Below are positions 36,301 to 48,300 of a stretch of DNA of 64,000 bases, in pieces. The translations under genes and the position numbers were made by a program. Source of the DNA: Strigamia acuminata (taxonomy: Eukaryota > Arthropoda > Chilopoda > Geophilomorpha > Linotaeniidae); assembly GCA_949358305.1 (NCBI GenBank), contig OX442314.1:21073060-21137059 (forward strand), given 5' to 3'. The first letter of the stretch is position 1. The number at the start of each line of letters is the position of its first letter. Below the pieces are notes generated by a model. It saw only the letters and a list, made by a program, of their open reading frames with translations, made no database searches and was not told where the DNA came from.

Positions 36301-39300
36301 GCATTTGCCTTTAAGAAAATGGCATTCGAATTCTCCACGACTACGAGAAATATTTGCTAAGGAGATCCCCGAAGATGAAGAAATTATCGCCGCCGAAAAT
36401 GGTCAAACTACCGTGCTAGGTTTGATTTGGAATTACGAGACCGATAGACTTCAACTCGAAATAGGAGAATGGGCTGAAAAGAAACCAGAAAGCGGTCAAG
36501 GATCGAAGAGGGCGATTGTACAAGCAGTGGCGAAAATTTATGACCCGTTGGGCTTCGCCTCACCATTCGCGATCGTCGGAAAACTCATGTTTCAGGAGTT
36601 GTGGTCCAGAAAAATCGATTGGGACGTCCCCTTGCCCCCCGACATTGCCAAGCGGTGGTGTGAATGGTACGAACAGGTGACAACATTACGAACAATCTCA
36701 GTCAAACGACCGTACAGTCCAAACTTGAGCGACAACTCTCAACAGGAAATTCATCTCTTTTGCGACGCGAGTCCGAAGGCGTACGGCGTCGTAGTTTACG
36801 TGCGCACAGAAACAAATGGAACTGTCGACGTGTCGTTGTGCATGTCCAAGTCACGCGTTGCGCCGTTGAAGCCACTTACTTTGCCAAAATTGGAACTCAT
36901 GAGCGCCCTTTTGTCATCACGCGTTGCAGTGAAGTTACGAGTTTTGGAAATCAAGAAAATGCATTGTTGGACCGACTCTTCAATTACATACTTTTGGATC
37001 CAACAGCAACAGAAGAAAACTAATCCTTTCATCGCGAATCGAGTACGGGAAATTCGTACAAACACCGACGTCGAATCTTGGCGACACTGCCCCGGCAGGG
37101 TAAATCCTGCGGATAAATTGACGAGAGGGATGGAAGCAGTGAAACTGGTTGACGATAACGAGTGGTGGCAGGGCCCCGAGTGGCTACGAAAAGGTGAAGA
37201 ACATTGGCCACAAGAAATAAGCGCAGAATTAGAAACCCAACTTGAAGAGTTCGAAGAAAATTGCACGAGCGTCAACGCGACTCGATCGGCGGAAAAAATG
37301 GAGCCGATATTCGCCCTGGAAAACTACAGCAGTTGGACAAGAGTCGTAAGGATCACAGCCTGGATGCTACGCTTCATTCGAAACTCGAGAAAGAATCAAT
37401 CAATTGTCGGACCGCTGAAAACTGAGGAAATCGAGGCAGCAGAAACATATTGGTTCCGCCATGCTCAGCGTTCAAGGTTCGCAGAGGAATTGGATTGCGT
37501 GCAGAGCGCTGTGAAATTAAACAGAGAATCACCGCTATCGCAAGTGGAATTAATCATCGACGAGAGAGAAGTACTAAGAATAAATTCTCGAATTCGCGAC
37601 CACATCGGATCGAAAAACTTCATTTATCCAGTCGTATTGGACGCGGACTCGCCGATGACCAAATTGATAATAAGGGACTGTCATTTACGTGCCTTGCATG
37701 GAGGACTGGGAGATACGTTGGCAGAATTTCGCTCAAGATTTTGGACCCGAAGAGCCAGAAAAACGATAAAAAGTTACGTGTCCAAATGCATAACGTGCCG
37801 TCGCGTGAACTCGAAGCTGATGACACAAGCCATCGGGCTTCTCCCTTCTGACCGCATCAATCGTGCTGCCCCCTTCCAGATAATAGGCGTGGATTTCGCG
37901 GGCCCACTTTACATGCGGAGTGGCGAGAAATGTTATATCGCATTATTCACCTGCGCGGTAGTACGAGCCGTACATCTGGAGTTAGTTTCAGACCTGACGA
38001 CAGAAAAGTTTATTCTGGCATTCAAACGTTTGATATCACGACGAGGAATTCCGAGTATCGTGTATTCGGACAACGCAAAAACGTTTAAGCGGGCAGAAAA
38101 GGATTTGGCGCTGTTCATAAATGGATTTGCAGGCGAAGAGTTCCAGGGATTTTTATCTCACAACAAGATACAATGGAAATTCATTGTCGAGTTGGCTCCT
38201 TGGTGGGGAGGCTTTTGGGAGCGCCTCGTCAAGACGGTCAAATTGAGTCTGAAGAAAGTTCTGGGAAGATCGTCGCTTTGTTTTGAGGGACTGACAACTG
38301 TATTGACGGAGGTCGAAGCAATAATAAACTCGCGCCCTATAACCTACGTGACGGACGATCCGACAGAGCAAGAACCGCTGTCGCCATCACATTTTTTGAT
38401 CGGGACCCGAATTTCAAGTTTGCCCGACATTTACAACTCGGAGCATCACGTCGATATTTCGAAGAGAACGGAGTTAGTTAAACGATGGAAGTTGCGCCAG
38501 AGATTTACAAATTTATTGTGGCGTCGTTGGTCCCATGAGTACCTCGTGGAGTTGAGGGAATTTCGACGAGTACGAGCATCTAAAGAGATTTGCGTTAACG
38601 ATTTAGTCCTCGTGCAGGAACAGGGTCAGCCACGCATGACGTGGAAGACGGCGAAAATTACGAAGACGTTTGACGGTAGAGATGGGAAAATTCGATCTTG
38701 CGAGATGATGCTGCCGGGAGGGAAAACGTTAAGAAGACCGGTGCAGAGACTTTGCTCGTTGGAAGTCGCCGACGACAATTAGATTTGTGGTTTTTTCCCC
38801 CGGCAATGTAAAATCCAGATTTGGATTTAATGTTTAGTAATGATTTCAATTTATGTTTAATTTTAGTGTTTTATTTCGAAAAGTGTTTTAAGTCTCTTTG
38901 TAATTGTTTTTATCGAATATCGAATTGTATTGGTAATGTTTTAACGACAATAGTGTTTTTTGATCGAGGGACACCAAGAGTGCCCTCTGGTGTGTAATCT
39001 GTAATTTTGACCGGTCCTTGTTGACCGGAAGTTGACCCCGTTTTTGGGATTGACCACCATCTTTTTTACCTGTATCATCGTGTGTCACCACGCGATTTTC
39101 CTTGTTAAAATCTTCAACGATTAAAATTAGTTAAGTTTAAAAATACGTCTCAAATTGTTGCTCGCGCGTGCTGCAATCGCAGCTAGATTATTTCGAAGTC
39201 TCGAAATATTTTCACCATGAACTTGACGAATTGGTGCCGAATAGTCTGCTGTAAACTGAACAAGGGCAGAACCCAACGCAAACAGATGTTGGCAGGTGTA

Positions 39301-42300
39301 ATTTAACTTTTACCAGTTGTTTACTGAATTTTATTAGTTGTGGCATTGTTTACATTAGGGTTGACAAATATATTATGTAATTTACACTCTGTAAACCCCC
39401 GAATTGACTGAAAAAATTTCATCAAGTGATCTTGATTTCCAAATAACAAAAATCAAGATTATTTCAAGACATTTTTTCACTCAATGCAATAAATGAATGT
39501 ATTCGTTTTTGGGCTTGTTTATAGTATAGTTTTTGGGTCTCATACTCGGTCTTGCAAGTAAATGGCAATTAAAAATTTCGTCATTTCAATCAACTAACGA
39601 ATTTTGGCTCACTTGTTTGAGCACTTTGTTTGAGCGCTTTAGGGAGTAAATGCATAGCCTGAAAACAGCATCACGATTGAAAAGTTTGACCCCTTCGTGG
39701 CATCCATTTTGAATTTGGTTGTACAAAAAAACCCCACCTAACCCACTTCAAAAACAATTTCTGCGTTGTTTTTGTTTTTGCGGATTTTGGTGATGGTTTT
39801 TAGCTGTTTTTTGTTTCCATTATGTTTAGAGAAACTCCATAAACGGTAAAAACAGGAACTTTGATTGCATACGTTATATTTATTTAACTCTTGAACTCGT
39901 GGCTGGGGGATACGAACGTATACAGTATTATTACAAATTCAAATTCCGAAAAAAAAAATGTAATTGATCCAAGCTGCATTTGATATGTTTCTTTTCAGTC
40001 AGTTTATGTCATTACTTTTGTAGACAGTATGTAAAAAGAGCAATTGTCATTTATTTTTTCTTTTTTGGGCTTCATCCAAAGTGGAATTGCTTCGCTTTAA
40101 TGTGTAGTTTTTTGGGGGTCTTTTTTAACGGCAATGTTATTAAGGGGCCCATAAGACAACAAAGTCTTCATCAACATAGTTTCTGAACAGCACGAGGTTC
40201 ATTAAGCCTCTCTCTACCACCTCACTCTTCCTTCTCCGACCCATCTTACACCACACCACCCCGCATCCTCTGATCTGTGTTACAGTTTGTAATTACAACC
40301 CCGGTTATACGGGCACTCACCTCTGTGTAGGGAAGAAAATCCAGCAGCTGATTGGTTTGTTCTTCTAATCAGGATTTCAGCCCTCCCAGTTTTTATAATA
40401 TTCAGTCGCTGGGCAATCTCCATCTCCTAAATACTAAATTTCAATTTTCAAGTGTTTGCTTATAAATTATTTATCATTTTTTTTTTGCTGCAACTGAAAG
40501 TTAGTAAACAGTTGAAAATTGTTTTTTTTATTTTATTTTATTTTTTTGCTTTTTTATTTCCAAAGTAATTTCGGGAAGATAAACTGTTTACAACTAATAG
40601 AAAAAAAAACTAATAGAGGAAATAGGAAATGTTTTTAACATTTTGAAAATAGAAATTTTGTGCTGCAAAGCAGGAAAGCATTGGGGCAGCATGTCAACAA
40701 ATAATTTCTTCTATGCGTGTGCGTGGGGGAAAGGAAGAAAAAATGATTGTAATTAGTTTCCATAATGAAATATTATCCAGATCTATTTTTTAGTAGGCTT
40801 TGTGGTAGAAAATAGTTAATTTATCTTTTCGTATGAATAAAGAAAAGGTTCCGATGAATAAATGTATGTTGTGTGATGAATTTTACTGCTTAGGTCAATA
40901 TCTATGGCAGTAATGGAAGAGAGAAAAAAAATGTATTGATTTTACAATTATGCACTATCATTAAAAGTTGATAGGCACCTTTCTCTCTTCAACATTGGTC
41001 TTTTTTTTTTAAGGGAAATGTTGCACACGAAGTCTTAATTTCTCAGTTTAAGTTAAATTATGGTGCAATGAAACACGTAAGGATTGTGAAAATGAGATTT
41101 GTGAGTTATTAACTTGAAGTTTGTATAGTTTCAATGACTTACACAGAACTTGAATAGAATAAGTTTTGTTTATGGTGTCATTTTTTAAGCGTGGAAGGGA
41201 TAATAATATCTTATAATACCTTTAATCTCCGTTTGTTTCGACAAATTTACGGTGACGTTTCTAGATTCGTCAACACCTGTCAGTGTTCTAAGTCGTATAT
41301 TTAATGCTTTAAAAGGTCCAGTTTGGAATAAATGACAGCCATAAATTTTCGACTTCCGGTTTCTGCGTTTCAACGTCAACGAGTTTAATGACAGTGGGGG
41401 TTTGTAATTTGTTTAGTTGTATTTATATAACATTTGGTTTTAAGCTTATATATATATATTTTTCTTTTAGTAGAGTAAATATTTGCTCTAACAGAAATCA
41501 TTTGCAGAGACTTAGTAATTTTATTTAAATTGAATTTACACAGCAACTTTTGCATTAAAATCTAGTGCTAGTGGAATTTGGTTTGACAGCTCTCTTTTCG
41601 ATGAAAGCCAGCTGTGAAATATTAGTTTTAATGATGAGCTGGGAAGAAATTGTAGTACTACTGAAGTAGCTCATTGTAAATAAAGTAAAAAAAAAAAAAT
41701 TATTAATAAATTAATAAAAATAAGTAAAATACTAACAAGGAGACCGCAGGAGTGTGTAATCCACAATTGTTGAAATTTGTTTAAAATAACGTATTGTTAT
41801 TATCTAAACAGTCAATACTTTCTTTATTTAAATCCACCTCTCTCTCACATTGTTACAAACAGTTACAACATACAGAATTCTTTATTGTGTGTTGTAACAC
41901 TACTTTCTTATTTTTTGAGTAAAAATGGCAAATTTATGAATAGTGAATTATGAATTATGAGTTATGAGTAGTTATGATGTCACATGTCACATGTCCAGCA
42001 GCCTATTTATTAAGTGTAATGATAAAATTGGCCTTTTTACTCAAAAAATAAAAAAGTAGTGTTACTACACACAGTAAAGAATTCTGTGTGTTGTAACTGT
42101 TTGTAACAATGTGAGAGAGAGGTGGATTTAAATAACGAAAGTATTGACTGTTTAGATAATAATAATACTTGATTTAAAAAAAAATGTAAACATTTTTGGA
42201 TTACACACTTTTGCCGTCTCCTTGTAAAGTTAGAATTTTTTTTAAAAAATAAATGATTTGTTGATATATTTTCCATTTTTAAATTTGTATGCAGGACGGA

Positions 42301-45300
42301 AATAAGTTATTTTTTAATGTAACGCTTCTAATAAAAGCTCCATTTTATTCGTATTTTTTTCACGTACAAAAATCTAGCCATTTTATGACTAGATCATTTT
42401 CCTCTTTTATGTTTCTATTTTTTTTTACCTTGATATCAGATTTTTTTTTATAATGCAAATTTTATGGAACTGCCTACTATTTGGTGGGACCCCATAGGTA
42501 CATTGTCACGAGCTTTTCCATTTTTTAAAACTTCTATGTGACTTTTCTAGGAACTGCATGTAGTTATTATAACTTCAGAGGTTTCTTTTGCATATATATT
42601 TGGAAAGATGGAGTTAGAAACTTTCTTTGAAAAAGAACAGATGCAAAGAGGATTTGATTTTAATTGGAATAAGTTTGAAAGGAAAGGAACGAATTCAAAA
42701 TTCAACATTTCTTTATTTGCTTTGAAAATGTGACATTATTCGATCCATCAACAGGCACCAACTTGCAACTGTCCAGCTGACCAGTGGCTGTCGCTTGCAG
42801 CAGGCTGACCTGGTCTTAACCTGTATTTTTTTTCAAAGTTATTCAGTTTTTAAAGGATTCCAGTTTTGGTTTCAGGAGATCGAAATTGGAGCAAATTCTG
42901 GTGGAATTCAGACGTGTGAATTGATGCTGAAAACTCTACTGGATTGCGTTTATATGCTGCCTCAGTTTAGATATAATCTGACGAAGTAAACTCCAGAGAC
43001 TTGAAATTATTACTGCTTTTTATGTTATGTTAGCGTATATTATTCCTATGTTTGCCATTCTTGCTGCTCACTAAATAAACCCCATTATTTATTTTTATCT
43101 GTGCCTAGAGAGTTGCATCCTTTCAAAATAATTAAAATTGAAGAAAAAATGTCAGTAAACAGCGCAATTAAAATTACTAGCAGCTTGCAAAATGCAAGGT
43201 AAATTTGTAGAAAAGATAAAATCATTTTCTGTTTTCACACTTTGAAATGCCGCGCTCCTCCCATTACGACGCAAAAGAAATTTAATTCTTTCTTTTTATT
43301 GTTTCATTCTTCAGGTTTAAGCGAAAGTTCTCCGGGATAAGAGAAAAGGAAATAAATAATGTAAAATTACTAGGCAATTTTGGTTTTTCTCTCTTTTTTT
43401 CTTGTAAGTTTGAAATTAAGGAAATGGTTGAGGTAAATAAATTATCTTGCGGAGAAAGATGATATTTGATGATGGATAGTTGTTGCCGTGGTAACAGTAG
43501 AGGATGATGTATGGAAATCGTGGCTGTAAAATGCTGTGAAGCTGGTGGCACATTGCGGCTGTGAAATATACATTACGCTCCAGCCACAGGCAATAAATTG
43601 TATCAGAGATGCTCTTGGGTTGAAAAGGTATAGGGTAAACATAAATTAAATATATTTGCATCTCTTTTTCCTTGAGATAAAACGATACCAAAGTGGTTTG
43701 ACATTAATGTACTTTTATTCTTTTGCTCTTATTATTGCGATGACATTTTTTGAAGCAGTTTATTGCTGGCAATGTTGTAGTTGTATGTGTACACCATTTT
43801 GCACACCTGCAATTACATTTGAACAAAATGTATGTCTATATTCACAACTTGTATTTCACATGCTTATCACTTTAGTGTTTTATTAAAAGGAATTTGAATG
43901 ACAATTAAACCACTGGAGATGGCTGGGAACAGCCGAAAGGCCTTTGGAAAGACTAGCGTATTTTAATTGTCACTTTAAAATTCTTTTTGATAATGTACGT
44001 CTATATTTTTCTTTAATAATCGGAGGTACAGTCGGATTTTGACAAGTAATTGCACACATGCGTACACAGTTTGTGCAAACATCTCTGCAGACGTCTGCTT
44101 TTCGAGTGTTTGTCCGTATTAAATCGGATGTGATAAGAGCGGCGATGTGTGGAGGTTGAGTATCCAAAATGGCCGTAACAATTGCAGACGAAGCGCGAAA
44201 AATGAAATCTTACGATCTATTTACAGGATTTTTTAAAGTTGGTTATTGTTTCTTATGTGGAGGCAAAGTGGAAATTTAAATGTCTGATTAGCTGAGTTGT
44301 TGCCTGTAAATGTTCGCATTTATCTTGCTCATTATCACAGATTTAATGGTTTAAATGTTTTCCACTATGAATTGCAGCATTACCGTAGATATTTATGTAA
44401 TTAATGCACGTAAAATTGAAATTTATAGTTTGAGTTTTATGTTTAGTTCATTTAAATCTTTTTTCTTCTATTTAAGCAATGTTTTATGCTCTGTGCTAAT
44501 CCTTAATTAGATGAATCTTGATCAAATGTGTCTCAAACCAAACCCCATTCATATCTTTTTTAGCTCTTGTGGAAAGCTCTTGATCTGCTTCCTGTTGGTG
44601 GCATTAGCAATGTGTCTTGGTTTATTCTTGGAGAAAACAAAAAGACAGCCATTACTCAAACATGCAAAGGGGAAGGAAAAGCTCACTTTTAGCTCACTGC
44701 TTTCATTGATGTAATTCATTTGCCATTGTCACTTCACTGAGGCGTTACTAAAGGGGTGTGAAAGGCTATTATGTTAGCGTGGTGTTTAGTCTTACCCCTC
44801 TTCCTCATCTGGAAACAAAAACAAGAATTTCGGCTGGTTTAATGAACAACAACATGGAGAGACATAAATTTTCAACGCTACTTGTTTTTAAATAGGTCTT
44901 TGAATGGATGCGGAAGAGTTAATTATCAATTGTAATGCATGTAATGGGTGAAGTGAACAAAAAATAAGAAAAGGAGCTTTTGATGAGGTTAGAATAAGGT
45001 TGCTAAGTGAAATTAGGGTTTTGGTCTTGCATAGAATTTTGGCATGTGGTAAACGAAGCAGTGCTTTATGGGTCAGCGTTTGGGTTGTATTGTGACACAT
45101 TTTGCTCATGTAATTCTGCCTAATCTAGAGTAATTGGAGTTTTGAAAGGGTTGTAAGGGGAAATGGAATTTAATTTAACTTGATAAAGGGGATACGTTTA
45201 TTTTGAATTTTAAAATTTGGGGATGATAAATTTCGTTTTCTTCATTTTTTTTTTCTTTTTTCTTATTTAAAAATTTTTTTTTGGGGTGGGGGAGAAAGGT

Positions 45301-48300
45301 TTCAACGGTCTAATCTATCAGAATTAAGGTAAAAAGCGTAATTTTTAAAAATGTGCAGTGAAGATTTTGAAATTTGAAACCATTAGCGGCCATAAAGTGC
45401 AGAATAGATTACGTGGTACTATAAATCTGCTCAGTTTCAATACCAACTGGAATTTAATGTTTATAAATTTTCATTTCAACGGTTTGTCTTTGTTCGATGT
45501 TGAGAGGAAGTACAAAAAAATTATTCATTTCAAAAGAAATGAACAAACAGTTTCATTTTGAAATAACGCCACTTGGTATCGTTAGATTTATTTTTTTTCA
45601 AAACGACACAAACAAATGGTTGGAAATCATTTTAATGATAAGCCAATCACACTGACAAGGTAGCAGATTGGTGGCACCCACAAATGGCAAACATTAATCA
45701 CACCAACACTGGGACTAAGTATCATTAATCAGAAGAGCAAGATTTTCTCTTGCTAATGCCCAACACATCTCTTGGGAATTGTACTCCTTAAGCCGTTGCT
45801 TAATGTCTCCTATCAAACATTTTTGCTATTTTTTTTTCATTTTTTCACTTCTAAAGCTGTATCTTGAGCATCTTTTTTTTCCTCTTGTATATTTTCTTTA
45901 ACTTTTTTAGGTAGAAAGCGCCTTGCAGACAATTAGTAGGGTGTTGATTAGTTTCTTGTTATCTTTCTCTTTTAATTGATGCAAGAGAAGGGGCGTACAA
46001 TTAACAAGCAGACAAATTAGCAAGCAACTCAAATCTTTAGCCTGTTAATAACGATCAAAAAATTAAAGGAAAGAATGGAAGGAAGAAAATGGATTTGTTG
46101 ATTGGCTATCATTTGCCATTTATCAATTTGATGATTGTGTAGAGCAAAAGCACGGCGGGGAGAAAGTGATTACGGAGCAATAAATGACTTAGCTCTAGGA
46201 AAAAGTGGAAGGAGAGAAAGTGAGATGGATGAATGGGCTGTTTAGTAATTTTAAAATATTTGCAAAGCGAGTTTCCAATGTTCTATCGTCTCGATATAAC
46301 TTATTTCCTAAAGGCTTTGCTGCCTTTTGACATTTATTGAAGGGGCTTTAGCAAGAGTATATTGTGGTTTTCTTATCGTTTGCTGAGACGATAAGATAAA
46401 AAATAAAAGATGTAAACTACTGTTCTAGCATTTCGGTGGTTTTGGGTTGTTAATTATGACTTATTAAGGCTTTTGGCCTTCACTTTTTACATCTCAAACA
46501 CGCGAAAATGCATAACTTATCAAGTTATGTCTTCGGATTGGATTTAAGGCATTTTTATCAGGAAACCTTTATGGCTATGCCAAATCCTCGAATGATAATT
46601 TCTGTTTTCCAACCGATAACACTTTTCTAAATTATTGCAAGGAAATATCGCACTGGCAAAATTCTAATACAGGAAAATTTTCTAAACCTTTCTTGCAAAT
46701 AGAATCAGATCAATGTGTCAAATTTGCTTTTCCTTTGGGAATGGTAATGTTCTGCCACGTGATATCCCTTTTTTCCTTGCATGAATGTATGTGAGAAAGA
46801 AAAGAGAGAGAGAGAGTGAGGGAGAGAAGGAAGGGGAAAAAAAGGAATATGGGGTAAAGGATGGGTGGGTTCACGAAGCTCTCCATTGTGAAAAGGGCCT
46901 CGTTTTTCACTCCATGAACCCTGGATAATGAACCCTGAGGCACACAAAGCATGGCCTTCTCCAACTTTTCAAGTTTACTCACAAAGGACGAATCTTTCCA
47001 TCGAAAGAAGACACGAGAGAGGGTTGGCTGGGGTGTTGTAAGGGATGCTGGAAGGGGTGTGTGGAAGCAGACAAGTCACTGCCAGCTGCACATCTTCAAT
47101 AATGCAACCACACGACAGATGTTAGGAGTGTGTTGAGTGTTTGCACCCATCACCTGCCATCTGTTGGTCATTTTGTAGAGGGGATTGTGGGTTTCGTTGA
47201 TTGCACACAAATGGATGGAATTGGAATGCAGTTTAGTAGTTGCTGATGAAGAAATTGTTGACGAGACAAATTAATTTGAAATAAATAGTCAACTCGAAGG
47301 ATTTTGGCATGAATATTTGACACGAGTCTCTTTTTATGCTGCATGTTTTATGTAATTAAGTTCATTTTCGGGGCTGCATTTTTTGTTTGTTGAAAATTTA
47401 ATAAATAAAAATTGGATTTTTAAAGGTTAAAATCTCCAAGAAGGACTAATAGTTGGGTGAACTATTATGATTCCACGTGGACATGATTTTTTTTCTTTTT
47501 CTTTCGTTTCTTGTTCTCCTTTCCACTCTTGTGAAGCCGTGCTGAGTCATGTTTGCTGACTCGGTGAAAAGTTTTGGGTTTTTTCTTTTCTTTCTTTTCT
47601 GGAATTTTTTTTTTTTAAAAAATTTTTCTAAGATGTGTTGAATTGGGTTGGCACATTCCTTCCACCAGGTTGAAGTTAAAGATTACCGTGGAAAGTTTAA
47701 GAACAAATGAAAAATCGGTGATATGCCTAAACAAATATTAGCTTAATGTCTATTTGATCGCTCAAAGATTTCCTCTCTTTACTTCTCTTTACTTCTCTTC
47801 GCTTCTTTTTATTTTACTCTTTGACAAATTGTTTACTTACCGTTTTTTAATACGATGCATTTTTCTTTTATTATCGTTTCAGGTTATGCCAACATTTCGT
47901 TTCGGAAATTACTGGTTTTGTTGCGGCCATGTTGTTTGCTGTTCATCCTATTCACACGGAAGCTGTAAGTATTTTCTTTTTAAAATTTAAATTCTAACTT
48001 TTCTAAACTACGATAAACGAAAAAGTATGTAAAATGTGTAACCAGGGAACGATTAGAGTTATTAGACTGAAATTCTACCATCATAAACGTATGGCTAATT
48101 TTAGGTTAAAATTCAGAAAACCAAACATTGGCCAGGAAAATGTATTTCGAAATTTTGGGTCGTGGGCATAAAGGTTAACCAAAAAACTGCAGATGTTGTT
48201 TAAAATTCAGCAAACGATAAAAATGAAAATGATTTCAGGACCCATTTGTCTCGCATAACAAAGAAAAATGAATTTTAAACGCCACTTGGATTAGAATTTC

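Larger units (their letters stand above)
33082..39206 (+). mobile_element. Full-length Bel-Pao LTR retrotransposon
   Basis: A 6,125-bp element with two 400-bp LTRs that I read as identical, a TATTT duplication, a tRNA-Phe primer site and one intact Gag-Pol frame of 1,737 codons. It lies in sense orientation inside the first visible TMTC3 intron. Bel-Pao is assigned from the DUF1759 Gag, DUF1758 protease, Pao-type RT/RNase H, DDE integrase and C-terminal DUF5641 order. There is no env frame. Identical LTRs and an intact ORF indicate a very recent insertion, potentially active. The LTR begins TG but ends in AAA, not CA, and the sequence directly before the 3' LTR is pyrimidine-rich, both unusual. 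Confidence 0.96.
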
